Positions 16,982-25,101 of a stretch of DNA of 64,000 nt are shown piece after piece. Source of the stretch: Bacilli bacterium (GTDB lineage Bacteria; Bacillota_I; Bacilli_A; RFN20; CAG-826). The stretch covers positions 1-64,000 of the forward strand of contig JAEDDA010000001.1 in the NCBI GenBank assembly GCA_016298185.1. Direction: 5' to 3'. Within the stretch, counting starts at the first letter, position 1. Each line of letters starts with the position of its first letter. Position numbers and translations under genes: made by a program. A model generated the notes under the pieces. It ran no database searches. It saw nothing but the letters and a program-made list of their open reading frames with translations, and had not been told where the DNA came from.

Positions 16982-19723
16982 ATGAGAAGATTGTGGTCTT
17001 ACGTTGTACTCACAGGCGCCTCATTAGTATTAATGGGTGCGACATTTTCTAACGTATTCAAACAAAGCACCTCAAATATTGAATATGCCGATGGTAAAGA
17101 AATGGTTTTCCGTCTTGAAGATAAGGAAACCGGTAACGCTTTAGATGAAGATGCAAGAACTGATGATGGTGAAATCCCATCCGAAGCTATTGCTAATAGC
17201 ATGATGAAGCGTCTTGATGCTTTAAAAATTACCAACTATCAAGTTTTTACTGAAGGTCATGACACTGTTAAGGTTGTTTTGAAACAAAACAATGATTCTA
17301 ATTATCAAAATATTCAAAACTTAATGACATTTAATGGTTCATTAGCCCTCTCCTCCAGAGTTGATGATGCCCCAGTTTTAAATAACGCAAATGAAGAAGA
17401 AAAATTCCTTACTGGTAATGCCTACATGGAAACCAAAAATGATTATCCATCAATTAACATTCCAGTCGGTGATCACTTCAAAGAATTATATGATGTTGTG
17501 AAACAAGCTAAAGAAGATGGTAAAACAGAATACGCTGAAACCTCTACAGAAGGCGAAGGTGAAGAAGCCACCACAACAGAAACATACTATTTATACTTAT
17601 GGCACGACTACGCCGAAGGCGATAAATTCTCTTACACAATTTCCGGAAACGAAAATTACGATGAGAAAGTCGCACAAAAAGTATTCATGAATTTCGATAT
17701 CGCCGAACTTCAAAAACTTGAAGAAGAAGATAAAGAAATCGATAAATTAACTGCTTATGTTAACATTCAAGACGTCAATAGCAACGGTCAATACGAAGCT
17801 TCTGAAGTCAGAAAAGCATTCGATACCGCTAGATACTATGTTGCCTTAATTAACAGTGGTGCGTTGGAATACAAAGTTTCCTTCTTATATTCCACAAATG
17901 TTAGCGCTTCTACTGAAGCATTAATTAATATTGCTTCTTCTGGTCCACAACTCGCTTGGTCAGCGACCTTAAGAGCGACAATTGTCTGTGTTGTTGTCTT
18001 ATCCTTATTGGCCGCGGTCTTCTATCGCTTAAGCGCATTAGCCTTAGCCACAACCACAATTGGTAGTGTCTTCGCTGGTGTCGCTAGTATCATCTTATTC
18101 ACCGCTGAATTCAATGCTGCTGGTTTAATCGCTTTAGTGGCTGTTGCCATTGCTGCGTTAGCTTCTAACGTTATCTATTTAACAAAGCTAAAAGATGAAG
18201 CGTATCGTGGCCGTTCTTTGAAGAAAGCCAACTCTGAAGCCGCGAAAAAATCCTTATTACCAATCTTAGATGTCAATGTTGTCTTAATTATCATTGGTGT
18301 CTTCGCATATATCTTTGGCGGCGCTTTAATGAGAAGCTTTGCCATCATCTCCGTTATCGGTGGTCTTGCCTCACTTATCTTAAACTTATTAATTTTAAGA
18401 GGCTTAATGTGGTTAGTTACTAACGCCACAAAATTACAAGGCAAATACGAAATGTTTGGTATCGACTCTAAGAGAGTTCCAAATCTCTTAAAAGAAGAAA
18501 AACAAACATTCTTTGGTTCCTATGCTGATAAAGATTTCACCCATAAGAAAAAACCTGTTGGTATCATCGCTTCTGTCTTATTAGTGGCTGGTATCGCTGG
18601 TATGATCACCTTTGGTGCTTTAAAAGATAGAGAATCCTTCGTTAGCAAGAATAGCGAAGCTAAATATACTGAAATCTTCTTCGAAAGCAAGATTGAGCAC
18701 GCTCCTGTTACTGAAACATTAGTAAGAGAAATCTTAGCCAATACATTTGTTTATCAAGGTGAAGATGATTCTAAAGCTACACCTATTGAAGACAAGGTTG
18801 CGGATGTTATTTATAACGAATCCACAGAAACCAAGAAAGAAGAAGGCGTTGAAACCATAATTTATCACACATACTGTGTTGTTAAATTTAACGAAACCAT
18901 CTCTGATGAAAAATACAATGCCTACTATGTAGAATTCAATGAAGAAGGCCAAGAAATCGCCCGTTACCACAGCACTGATGAAACAGAAGGTGGTATCGTC
19001 GGTTTAATCGCCAATAGAATTGATAACAGTGGTGATAAAGATATTCTCTCTTCATCCATTAAGAATGTTAAATCTGTATCTACAGAACAACCTGAATTTT
19101 TCCCAATCATTTGGGGTACATTAGTCGGTTTAGCAGTTAGCGCTGTTTACTTATTACTCAGATACCGCTTATCACGTGGTTTGGCGACATTAATCGTTCC
19201 TACAGGCGTGACCGCAATCGTCGCTGGCGCATTAGCATTCGTCCGTGTTGGACATTTAGCTGCTCTCAACTATTCCATCGTTGTCTTACCAGTTATCGCA
19301 TTCTTTGGATTAGTAGTAGGTATCTTCTTCATGAATAGAGAAAGAGAATTAGTCTTAGAAGATAAGAATCACGACACTTCTATTGAAAATAGAAACGCCA
19401 TTATGATTAGAGCTAATTCCTTAGCTTATTCTTCAATTCTTTTATTAAGCGTCCTCGCTATTTATATCGCTATCAACTTCTTCGGATTTGGTGCTAGTGG
19501 AAATGCTTGGATGTTCTTAGTCCTCGTTATCGGTGTCATCCTTGTGGCGTTCTTAGAAACAACACTCTATGGTCCAGTTTCTCAACTCTTCTATAAGTTG
19601 TTCTCCAAAGTTAACATGGATAAATTCACCAACCTCTTCAAACGCAAGAAAAAGAAAAAGGTCGTAAAAACACCTCACTCTGCGGAACCTGAAGAAAGAA
19701 CCTTCATTGGTATTAACGACTAA
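16982..19723 (+). CDS. secDF: fused SecDF-like protein translocase subunit, degenerate proton relay
   Basis: 913 aa, a single SecD-SecF chain with two six-span halves. TM1 is near 5-22. A large extracytoplasmic P1-like domain runs to about 320, with spans about 326-350, 355-373, 377-400, 431-450 and 455-480. The second half starts near 525. Motifs such as RGRSLKKA (410-417) and MNRERE (784-789) place the usual TM4 regions. The normally essential Asp in the SecD AVDANV motif is Ala394 (ALASNV), and the SecF Asp aligns with Val779. Strong AGGAGG ribosome-binding site. The tail is Lys-rich. It may act without proton coupling. Confidence 0.88.
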   Translation: MRRLWSYVVLTGASLVLMGATFSNVFKQSTSNIEYADGKEMVFRLEDKETGNALDEDARTDDGEIPSEAIANSMMKRLDALKITNYQVFTEGHDTVKVVLKQNNDSNYQNIQNLMTFNGSLALSSRVDDAPVLNNANEEEKFLTGNAYMETKNDYPSINIPVGDHFKELYDVVKQAKEDGKTEYAETSTEGEGEEATTTETYYLYLWHDYAEGDKFSYTISGNENYDEKVAQKVFMNFDIAELQKLEEEDKEIDKLTAYVNIQDVNSNGQYEASEVRKAFDTARYYVALINSGALEYKVSFLYSTNVSASTEALINIASSGPQLAWSATLRATIVCVVVLSLLAAVFYRLSALALATTTIGSVFAGVASIILFTAEFNAAGLIALVAVAIAALASNVIYLTKLKDEAYRGRSLKKANSEAAKKSLLPILDVNVVLIIIGVFAYIFGGALMRSFAIISVIGGLASLILNLLILRGLMWLVTNATKLQGKYEMFGIDSKRVPNLLKEEKQTFFGSYADKDFTHKKKPVGIIASVLLVAGIAGMITFGALKDRESFVSKNSEAKYTEIFFESKIEHAPVTETLVREILANTFVYQGEDDSKATPIEDKVADVIYNESTETKKEEGVETIIYHTYCVVKFNETISDEKYNAYYVEFNEEGQEIARYHSTDETEGGIVGLIANRIDNSGDKDILSSSIKNVKSVSTEQPEFFPIIWGTLVGLAVSAVYLLLRYRLSRGLATLIVPTGVTAIVAGALAFVRVGHLAALNYSIVVLPVIAFFGLVVGIFFMNRERELVLEDKNHDTSIENRNAIMIRANSLAYSSILLLSVLAIYIAINFFGFGASGNAWMFLVLVIGVILVAFLETTLYGPVSQLFYKLFSKVNMDKFTNLFKRKKKKKVVKTPHSAEPEERTFIGIND

Positions 19724-19730
19724 AATAATT

Positions 19731-19755
19731 AGGCTGCCTCATAGGTGGCCTTTTT
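19731..19755 (+). terminator. intrinsic terminator after secDF
   Basis: AGGCTGCC (19731-19738), TCATA loop, GGTGGCCT (19744-19751) with two G-T pairs, then TTTTT. It ends only 8 nt before the recJ ATG. Confidence 0.75.
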
Positions 19756-19762
19756 ACGCAAT

Positions 19763-21325
19763 ATGAAAGACACATTATTTGAACGTTTATTAAAGCACTA
19801 TAAAATCGATGAACAAGGATATAACGAATTGATCGCTCCTGTCAGTATCGAATCTTTTGCCGCTGGTCATGAATTCAAAGATATGGATAAAGCAGTCTCT
19901 TTAGTTAAAGAAGCAATTGCTAATAAAGACAAAATTTTTATCTATGGTGACTATGACGCAGACGGCATTATGTCGACTTCTATTGTTGTGAAGAGTTTAT
20001 TAACTCTTGGTGTAGTGCCTTTATTCTACATTCCTAACCGTTATAATGACGGATACGGAATCACTCTTAGTAAAGCCGAAGAAATCGTCTCTAAAGGCGT
20101 AAAATTAGTGATTACTGTGGATAATGGTATATCCGCGAACGAGCCAATTGCTTATTTAAAAGAAAAAGGTGTTAAAGTCTTAGTTATTGATCACCATACC
20201 GTTCCAGAAGTAGTTCCTAACGCTGATGTCATCATTCATCCTTCCTATAGTGGATTTGGTGAAGTGGCAACTAGTGCAGGATTTGTTTCCTTTATGTTTT
20301 CTTGGTCCTTATTAGGCCGTTTTGATAAATATTTATCAACATTAGCATCAATTTCTTTGATCAGCGATATGATGCCTCTACTTGACTATAATCGTCGTTT
20401 CTTAAGACTCGTATTCCAAAACTATAAAGAAGGCGAATTCTATCCAATCGACTTATTAAAAGAAGACGGTGTTTATGATGAAAATGCAATCGGCATGAGA
20501 ATCGCTCCTAAGATCAATGCTTTAGGAAGATTATTAGATAATGAAAGCATCAATCATATCGTTAGATATTTTGTCACCCCTGATATGAGTATTGTTAATA
20601 AACTCTATGCTTGGATTGCAAAAACTAATGATGAGAGAAAAGCCGAGAGTAAACTCGCGGAAGAAAATATGCCTGATGTGAACACAGATGATAGTGCAAT
20701 TGTCATTATCAGTGATGTCAAAGAAGGAATTATGGGATTAATTGCAAATAGTATTTGTTCTAAAATCCGAAAACCTACAATTGTGTTTACACAAGAAAAG
20801 GATGCCGCTGTCTTAAAAGGCAGTTGTCGTGCACCAGAAGGATTTAATGTGGTGAAAGCCTTTAATTCCTGTTCTGACTTGGTACTTACCGCAGGTGGAC
20901 ACGCTTTAGCGGGTGGCTGCTCTATCTATAAAAAAGACTTCGAAGAATTCAAAAGAAGATTCATCAAATTCACTAATGAAAATCCATTAGAAGTGGAAAA
21001 AGAAGATGAAGTGGAAATTGGCTTAACTGAGATTAATGATGATAACTATGCATTAATTCAAACATTCTCACCATTTGGCGAGAGTTGGAAAGCGCCAACC
21101 CTCTTACTCAAGAGAATCCGTGTTGACTCACTAACCTTCTCTAAAACTGGTGAACACTTATTGTCTTATATCGGAAGCAGCAATAAATTGACTGGATTTG
21201 GCATTAGCAAAAACAAATTTGAAGATTTGGATTTTGTTGATTTCATCGGAAAATTAAAAGTGTCTTACTTCAAGGGTATGAAGTCTTTAGATTTCAATAT
21301 TAAAACCTTCAGATCTTGCAAGTAA
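19763..21325 (+). CDS. recJ: single-stranded-DNA exonuclease RecJ (DHH family)
   Basis: 520 aa from ATG 19763. An upstream GTG at 19745 is open but lies within the terminator stem, so I prefer the ATG. Motifs: DYDADGIMST (DHH motif I), VDNGIS, VIDHHTVPE, and IAPKINALGRLLD (motif IV region). The DHHA1 domain has GSCRAPEGF and GGHALAGG. Degrades 5' single strands in recombination and repair. Shorter than Bacillus RecJ (about 780 aa), lacking the extra C-terminal part. No clear ribosome-binding site; AGGTGG inside the terminator stem is 14 nt away. Confidence 0.93.
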   Translation: MKDTLFERLLKHYKIDEQGYNELIAPVSIESFAAGHEFKDMDKAVSLVKEAIANKDKIFIYGDYDADGIMSTSIVVKSLLTLGVVPLFYIPNRYNDGYGITLSKAEEIVSKGVKLVITVDNGISANEPIAYLKEKGVKVLVIDHHTVPEVVPNADVIIHPSYSGFGEVATSAGFVSFMFSWSLLGRFDKYLSTLASISLISDMMPLLDYNRRFLRLVFQNYKEGEFYPIDLLKEDGVYDENAIGMRIAPKINALGRLLDNESINHIVRYFVTPDMSIVNKLYAWIAKTNDERKAESKLAEENMPDVNTDDSAIVIISDVKEGIMGLIANSICSKIRKPTIVFTQEKDAAVLKGSCRAPEGFNVVKAFNSCSDLVLTAGGHALAGGCSIYKKDFEEFKRRFIKFTNENPLEVEKEDEVEIGLTEINDDNYALIQTFSPFGESWKAPTLLLKRIRVDSLTFSKTGEHLLSYIGSSNKLTGFGISKNKFEDLDFVDFIGKLKVSYFKGMKSLDFNIKTFRSCK

Positions 21326-21353
21326 TTGTTTAACCTTCAAAGATTTATATTTT

Positions 21354-21377
21354 AGCGGATGATAAGTCCGCTTTTTA
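21354..21377 (+). terminator. intrinsic terminator after recJ
   Basis: AGCGGA (21354-21359), loop TGATAAG, TCCGCT (21367-21372), then TTTTT. Confidence 0.88.
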
Positions 21378-21433
21378 ATATTATGTTTTCTTCATGTGTT
21401 GTTTATTTTATATATTGTGATAAACTTGTAGGA

Positions 21434-21450
21434 AGTTAATAAAATTAACT
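21434..21450 (+). promoter_or_regulatory. perfect inverted repeat before the ABC exporter operon
   Basis: AGTTAAT-AAA-ATTAACT lies between a possible ribosome-binding site AGGAAG (21430-21435) and the ATG at 21458. It could be an operator for a repressor, or a hairpin that shortens the distance between AGGAAG and the ATG. No regulator gene adjoins. Confidence 0.4.
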
Positions 21451-21457
21451 TAAAATT

Positions 21458-23263
21458 ATGTTATTCGGACGCTATATCAACAAATATTATCTCAAGTACG
21501 CCATCTTCTTCATTATTGGAGTGGCAGCTTTAGTCATGATTGACATAGCGCAGTTATTTGTTCCGGAATATTTAGGCGAGATTGTCGATACCTTAACCAA
21601 GGCTAATGGCGTATTAACCAATGAGATGAAAGATCGTCTTATTTATATCATTATTGCCACATTAGTTATTGCTGGTGTGATGATGCTTGGCAGAATGCTT
21701 TGGCGTTTTACCATCTTCCACGCAAGTTACAAAATCGAGGCGAATTTAAGGGAAGAAATGTTCCTTAAAGCGTCCAGATTATCGCAAAGATATTATCATG
21801 AGAATAAAGTTGGCACCGTTATGGCGTGGTTTACCAATGATATTGAAGTAATAAGTGACTTCTTTGGATGGGGCACAATTATGCTTGTTGACGCTGCATT
21901 TATGTCAGTGTTCGTCATTGTGAAAATGGTGATGCTTGACTGGGTGTTATCTATCATCTCCTTTATTCCAATAATTTTAATTATTATTTGGGGATTATTC
22001 GTCGAAAAAATCATGTCTATGAAATGGGATATGAGACAAAAGTCTTTCGATAGCCTCTATGATTTATCTCAAGAAACATTCACTGGTATCGGTGTTATTA
22101 AAGCATTTGTTAAAGAAACACAACAATTACACGTTTTCGCAAAGATGGCGAGAAAAGACAAAGATGTGAACATTTCCTTTGCCCGTATCTCTGTCGCTTT
22201 TGATGTCGCGATCTCAATTATTATTTCGGCTGTTATAAGCATCATCATGGGATTTGGTGGGTGGTTTGTTTATTCCTATGTAACTGGTAGTCCAGTAGTG
22301 ATATTTGGCCACCAAGTAAATATGGCTTTAGGCAAACTCGTCACATTCACTGGTTATTTCGATTTATTGATTTGGCCTATGATCGCTTTAGGACAAATTA
22401 TTTCTATGCACTCTAGAGCAACAACCTCTTTAAAAAGAATTACTAAGTTCCTCGACGAAGAAGAAGAGATTCATAATCGTGATGGTGCGATTGTCTTGAA
22501 GAATGTTTCTGGACATATCAAATTCAATAATTTTACCTTCACATATCCAGGAAGTAATACTCCATCATTAAAGAATATCTCTTTAGAGATAAAAGAAGGA
22601 GAAACCATCGGCATTGTCGGAAAGATTGGGTGTGGTAAAACCACATTAGTTAACTCCTTGTTGCACTTATACAATATCGAAGATAATGCGATAGAAATTG
22701 ATGGCATTAACTTGATGGATTGTAACATCGCTTCTTTAAGAAATAATATTGCATATGTTCCACAAGATAACTTCTTATTTAGTGACAAGATTTCTAACAA
22801 CGTTTCTTTCGCTAATGAAGATATGACCATGGATAAGATTATTGAAAGCGCACAATTTGCTGACATTAATAAAGACATCACTGGTTTCAAAGAAGGATAT
22901 AACACCATTTCTGGCGAAAGAGGTGTCACTCTTTCTGGTGGTCAAAAACAAAGAATTTCTATTGCAAGAGCGTACGCGAAGAACGCTCCTATTATGATTT
23001 TAGACGACTCTGTCAGCGCAGTGGATGTGAAGACAGAAGAAACAATTTTACATAATATCCGTGAGGGAAGAAAAGGCAAAACCACTTTAGTGGTTGCTTC
23101 TCGTGTTTCCACGGTTAGTCACTTAGATAAGATCATCGTTTTAAATGATGGTGAACTTGAAGCTTATGGTTCTCATAAGGAACTTTTAAAGATCTCACCA
23201 ACATATCAAAAGATGGTTTATCTCCAAGAGTTAGAAAAAGAAGTGGAAGGAGGTAATGATTAA
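21458..23263 (+). CDS. ABC exporter half-transporter, degenerate ATPase site (BmrC-like)
   Basis: 601 aa. Six transmembrane helices in residues 1-310, then the nucleotide-binding domain. Walker A GKIGCGKTT, Q-loop YVPQD, signature LSGGQKQR. After Walker B the usual catalytic Glu is Asp (ILDDSVSAVD) and the H-loop His is Ser (VVASRVSTV). Such changes mark the weak half of heterodimeric exporters like BmrCD or TM287/288. The partner gene follows after 1 nt. Substrate unknown; drugs, lipids or peptides are all possible. It has a possible operator upstream. Confidence 0.9.
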   Translation: MLFGRYINKYYLKYAIFFIIGVAALVMIDIAQLFVPEYLGEIVDTLTKANGVLTNEMKDRLIYIIIATLVIAGVMMLGRMLWRFTIFHASYKIEANLREEMFLKASRLSQRYYHENKVGTVMAWFTNDIEVISDFFGWGTIMLVDAAFMSVFVIVKMVMLDWVLSIISFIPIILIIIWGLFVEKIMSMKWDMRQKSFDSLYDLSQETFTGIGVIKAFVKETQQLHVFAKMARKDKDVNISFARISVAFDVAISIIISAVISIIMGFGGWFVYSYVTGSPVVIFGHQVNMALGKLVTFTGYFDLLIWPMIALGQIISMHSRATTSLKRITKFLDEEEEIHNRDGAIVLKNVSGHIKFNNFTFTYPGSNTPSLKNISLEIKEGETIGIVGKIGCGKTTLVNSLLHLYNIEDNAIEIDGINLMDCNIASLRNNIAYVPQDNFLFSDKISNNVSFANEDMTMDKIIESAQFADINKDITGFKEGYNTISGERGVTLSGGQKQRISIARAYAKNAPIMILDDSVSAVDVKTEETILHNIREGRKGKTTLVVASRVSTVSHLDKIIVLNDGELEAYGSHKELLKISPTYQKMVYLQELEKEVEGGND

Positions 23264-23264
23264 T

Positions 23265-25034
23265 ATGGCTAGTGAAGATTTAGACAAATTAAAAGGCGAT
23301 AGAAAATTACCTCGTAAGATTCTTTTCAAACGCACATGGCAATATGTGAAGAAAGAATGGGTTTCATTATTATTTGCCTTCCTACTCGTTTTTGTAGGTG
23401 TGGCCATTGATATTGTTTTCCCACTTTTCATGCAGCACTTAACAAATACCCTACAAAATCCAACTGATCAAACTTTAAAAATCATCCTTATGATCGCGAT
23501 TGGACAAGTGGTGTTAGCGGTTATTTTCCAACTCTTAACATATTTTGAAGCAATGATTCTTCAAAAAGCAGGACAAAGAATCGTATTAAAACTTCGTGAA
23601 GAAGTGTTTGATCACATCTTGCACATGTCACAAAACCAATTTAATGACATGCCAGTTGGTTCGTTAGTTACAAGAGTGGTTTCCTATACAGCCTCCTTAT
23701 CAGAATTATTTACATCAATCCTTGTTAATTTAATTAAGAATATCTTAATGATATTCGGCGTTTATGGAATGATGTTCTATATTTCTTGGAAGCTGTCTTT
23801 GGTAATGCTCGCATTCGTGGTCGTTGTGTTCGCGATTTCAATGATCTTTAGAAAGATTATCCATAAGATTTTCACACAAGAAAGACAATACATCTCCGAC
23901 CTCAACACATTCTTAAATGAAAACTTATCCGGTATGAAGATTATTCAAATCTTTAATCAGGAAAAAAGAAAACATAAAGAATTTATTAAGAAAAATGACG
24001 CTTTAAGAAAAGTTCGTTATAAAGTCTTAATTGCCTTTGGCATTTATCGTCCACTTATTTCCTTTATTTATTTCGGTGCAGTGGCAGTGACATTTACATT
24101 TGCCTTACAAACGATTATTGGCGCTGGCGAAGTGGTGGCATTCTATCTCTACTTAAGCAAATTCTTCAACCCTATCCAAAATATCGCTGACCAACTCAAC
24201 GGTATCCAAAGAGCGGTTACCGCAAGCGAAAGGCTATTCAACCTCATGGATGTTAAGCCTGAGGTGCTAGATACTCCAGACGCCGTAGAAATTGACCATT
24301 TCGAAGGAAAAATCGAGTTCAAAAACGTTTGGTTTGCTTATAAGCAAGATGAATGGATTTTAAAAGATGTCTCCTTTACAATTAACCCACGTGAAACATG
24401 CGCGTTTGTCGGTGCGACGGGTGCAGGTAAAACCACAATCTTAAGTCTTATTGTCCGTAACTATGAAATCCAGAAGGGACAAATTCTTATCGATGGAATG
24501 GACATTAAAAAGATTAAGATTCAATCCTTAAGAAAAGCGATTGGCCAAATGCTACAAGACGTCTTCTTATTCAGTGGTTCTATCAAAGATAACATTACTT
24601 TAAAAGATGAAAGATTCACGATGGAAGAAATCGAAGAAACTTGTAAGTATGTGAATGCTGATCAATTCATTAACAAACTCACAAATAAATATGATGAGGA
24701 AGTTATTGAAAGAGGTGAGAACTATTCCCAAGGTCAAAGACAATTATTGTCCTTTGCAAGAACAGTTATCCATAAACCTCAAATCCTCATTCTTGATGAG
24801 GCCACCGCGAATATCGATACAGAGACTGAAGTTTTAATCCAAGACTCATTAGAAAAGATTAAGAACATTGGTACAATGTTAATCGTTGCTCACCGCTTAT
24901 CGACAGTTCAAAAAGCTGATCAGATAATCGTCTTACAAAATGGTGAGATTGCAGAACGCGGTACACATCAACAATTACTTAAAAATCACGGTTATTATTA
25001 CAAACTGTATAAACTCCAATTTGAAGAAAGATAA
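23265..25034 (+). CDS. ABC exporter half-transporter, catalytic partner (BmrD-like)
   Basis: 589 aa from ATG 23265, 11 nt after AAGGAGG; the alternative ATG at 23256 is only 2 nt from that site. Six transmembrane helices, then Walker A GATGAGKTT, Q-loop QMLQD, Walker B ILILDEATANID with catalytic Glu, and H-loop AHRLSTV. The signature is YSQGQRQL instead of LSGGQ, the mirror of the partner's defects. Together the two proteins would have one competent and one degenerate ATP site. The pair ends at a terminator. Confidence 0.92.
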   Translation: MASEDLDKLKGDRKLPRKILFKRTWQYVKKEWVSLLFAFLLVFVGVAIDIVFPLFMQHLTNTLQNPTDQTLKIILMIAIGQVVLAVIFQLLTYFEAMILQKAGQRIVLKLREEVFDHILHMSQNQFNDMPVGSLVTRVVSYTASLSELFTSILVNLIKNILMIFGVYGMMFYISWKLSLVMLAFVVVVFAISMIFRKIIHKIFTQERQYISDLNTFLNENLSGMKIIQIFNQEKRKHKEFIKKNDALRKVRYKVLIAFGIYRPLISFIYFGAVAVTFTFALQTIIGAGEVVAFYLYLSKFFNPIQNIADQLNGIQRAVTASERLFNLMDVKPEVLDTPDAVEIDHFEGKIEFKNVWFAYKQDEWILKDVSFTINPRETCAFVGATGAGKTTILSLIVRNYEIQKGQILIDGMDIKKIKIQSLRKAIGQMLQDVFLFSGSIKDNITLKDERFTMEEIEETCKYVNADQFINKLTNKYDEEVIERGENYSQGQRQLLSFARTVIHKPQILILDEATANIDTETEVLIQDSLEKIKNIGTMLIVAHRLSTVQKADQIIVLQNGEIAERGTHQQLLKNHGYYYKLYKLQFEER

Positions 25035-25056
25035 AGCTCATATCATGGGCTTTTTC
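25034..25056 (+). terminator. intrinsic terminator of the ABC exporter operon
   Basis: AAGCTCAT (25034-25041), ATC loop, ATGGGCTT (25045-25052) with one G-T pair, then a T-run. The stem begins at the last base of the stop codon. Confidence 0.85.
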
Positions 25057-25101
25057 TTTTATTCTTAAAGGGACATTCCTTTTATTTTCTTTATAAAATA
25101 A

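Noticed and set aside
22471..22929. 152-codon frame antisense to the first ABC gene
   Set aside because: Lies fully within a conserved nucleotide-binding domain on the other strand; no ribosome-binding site.
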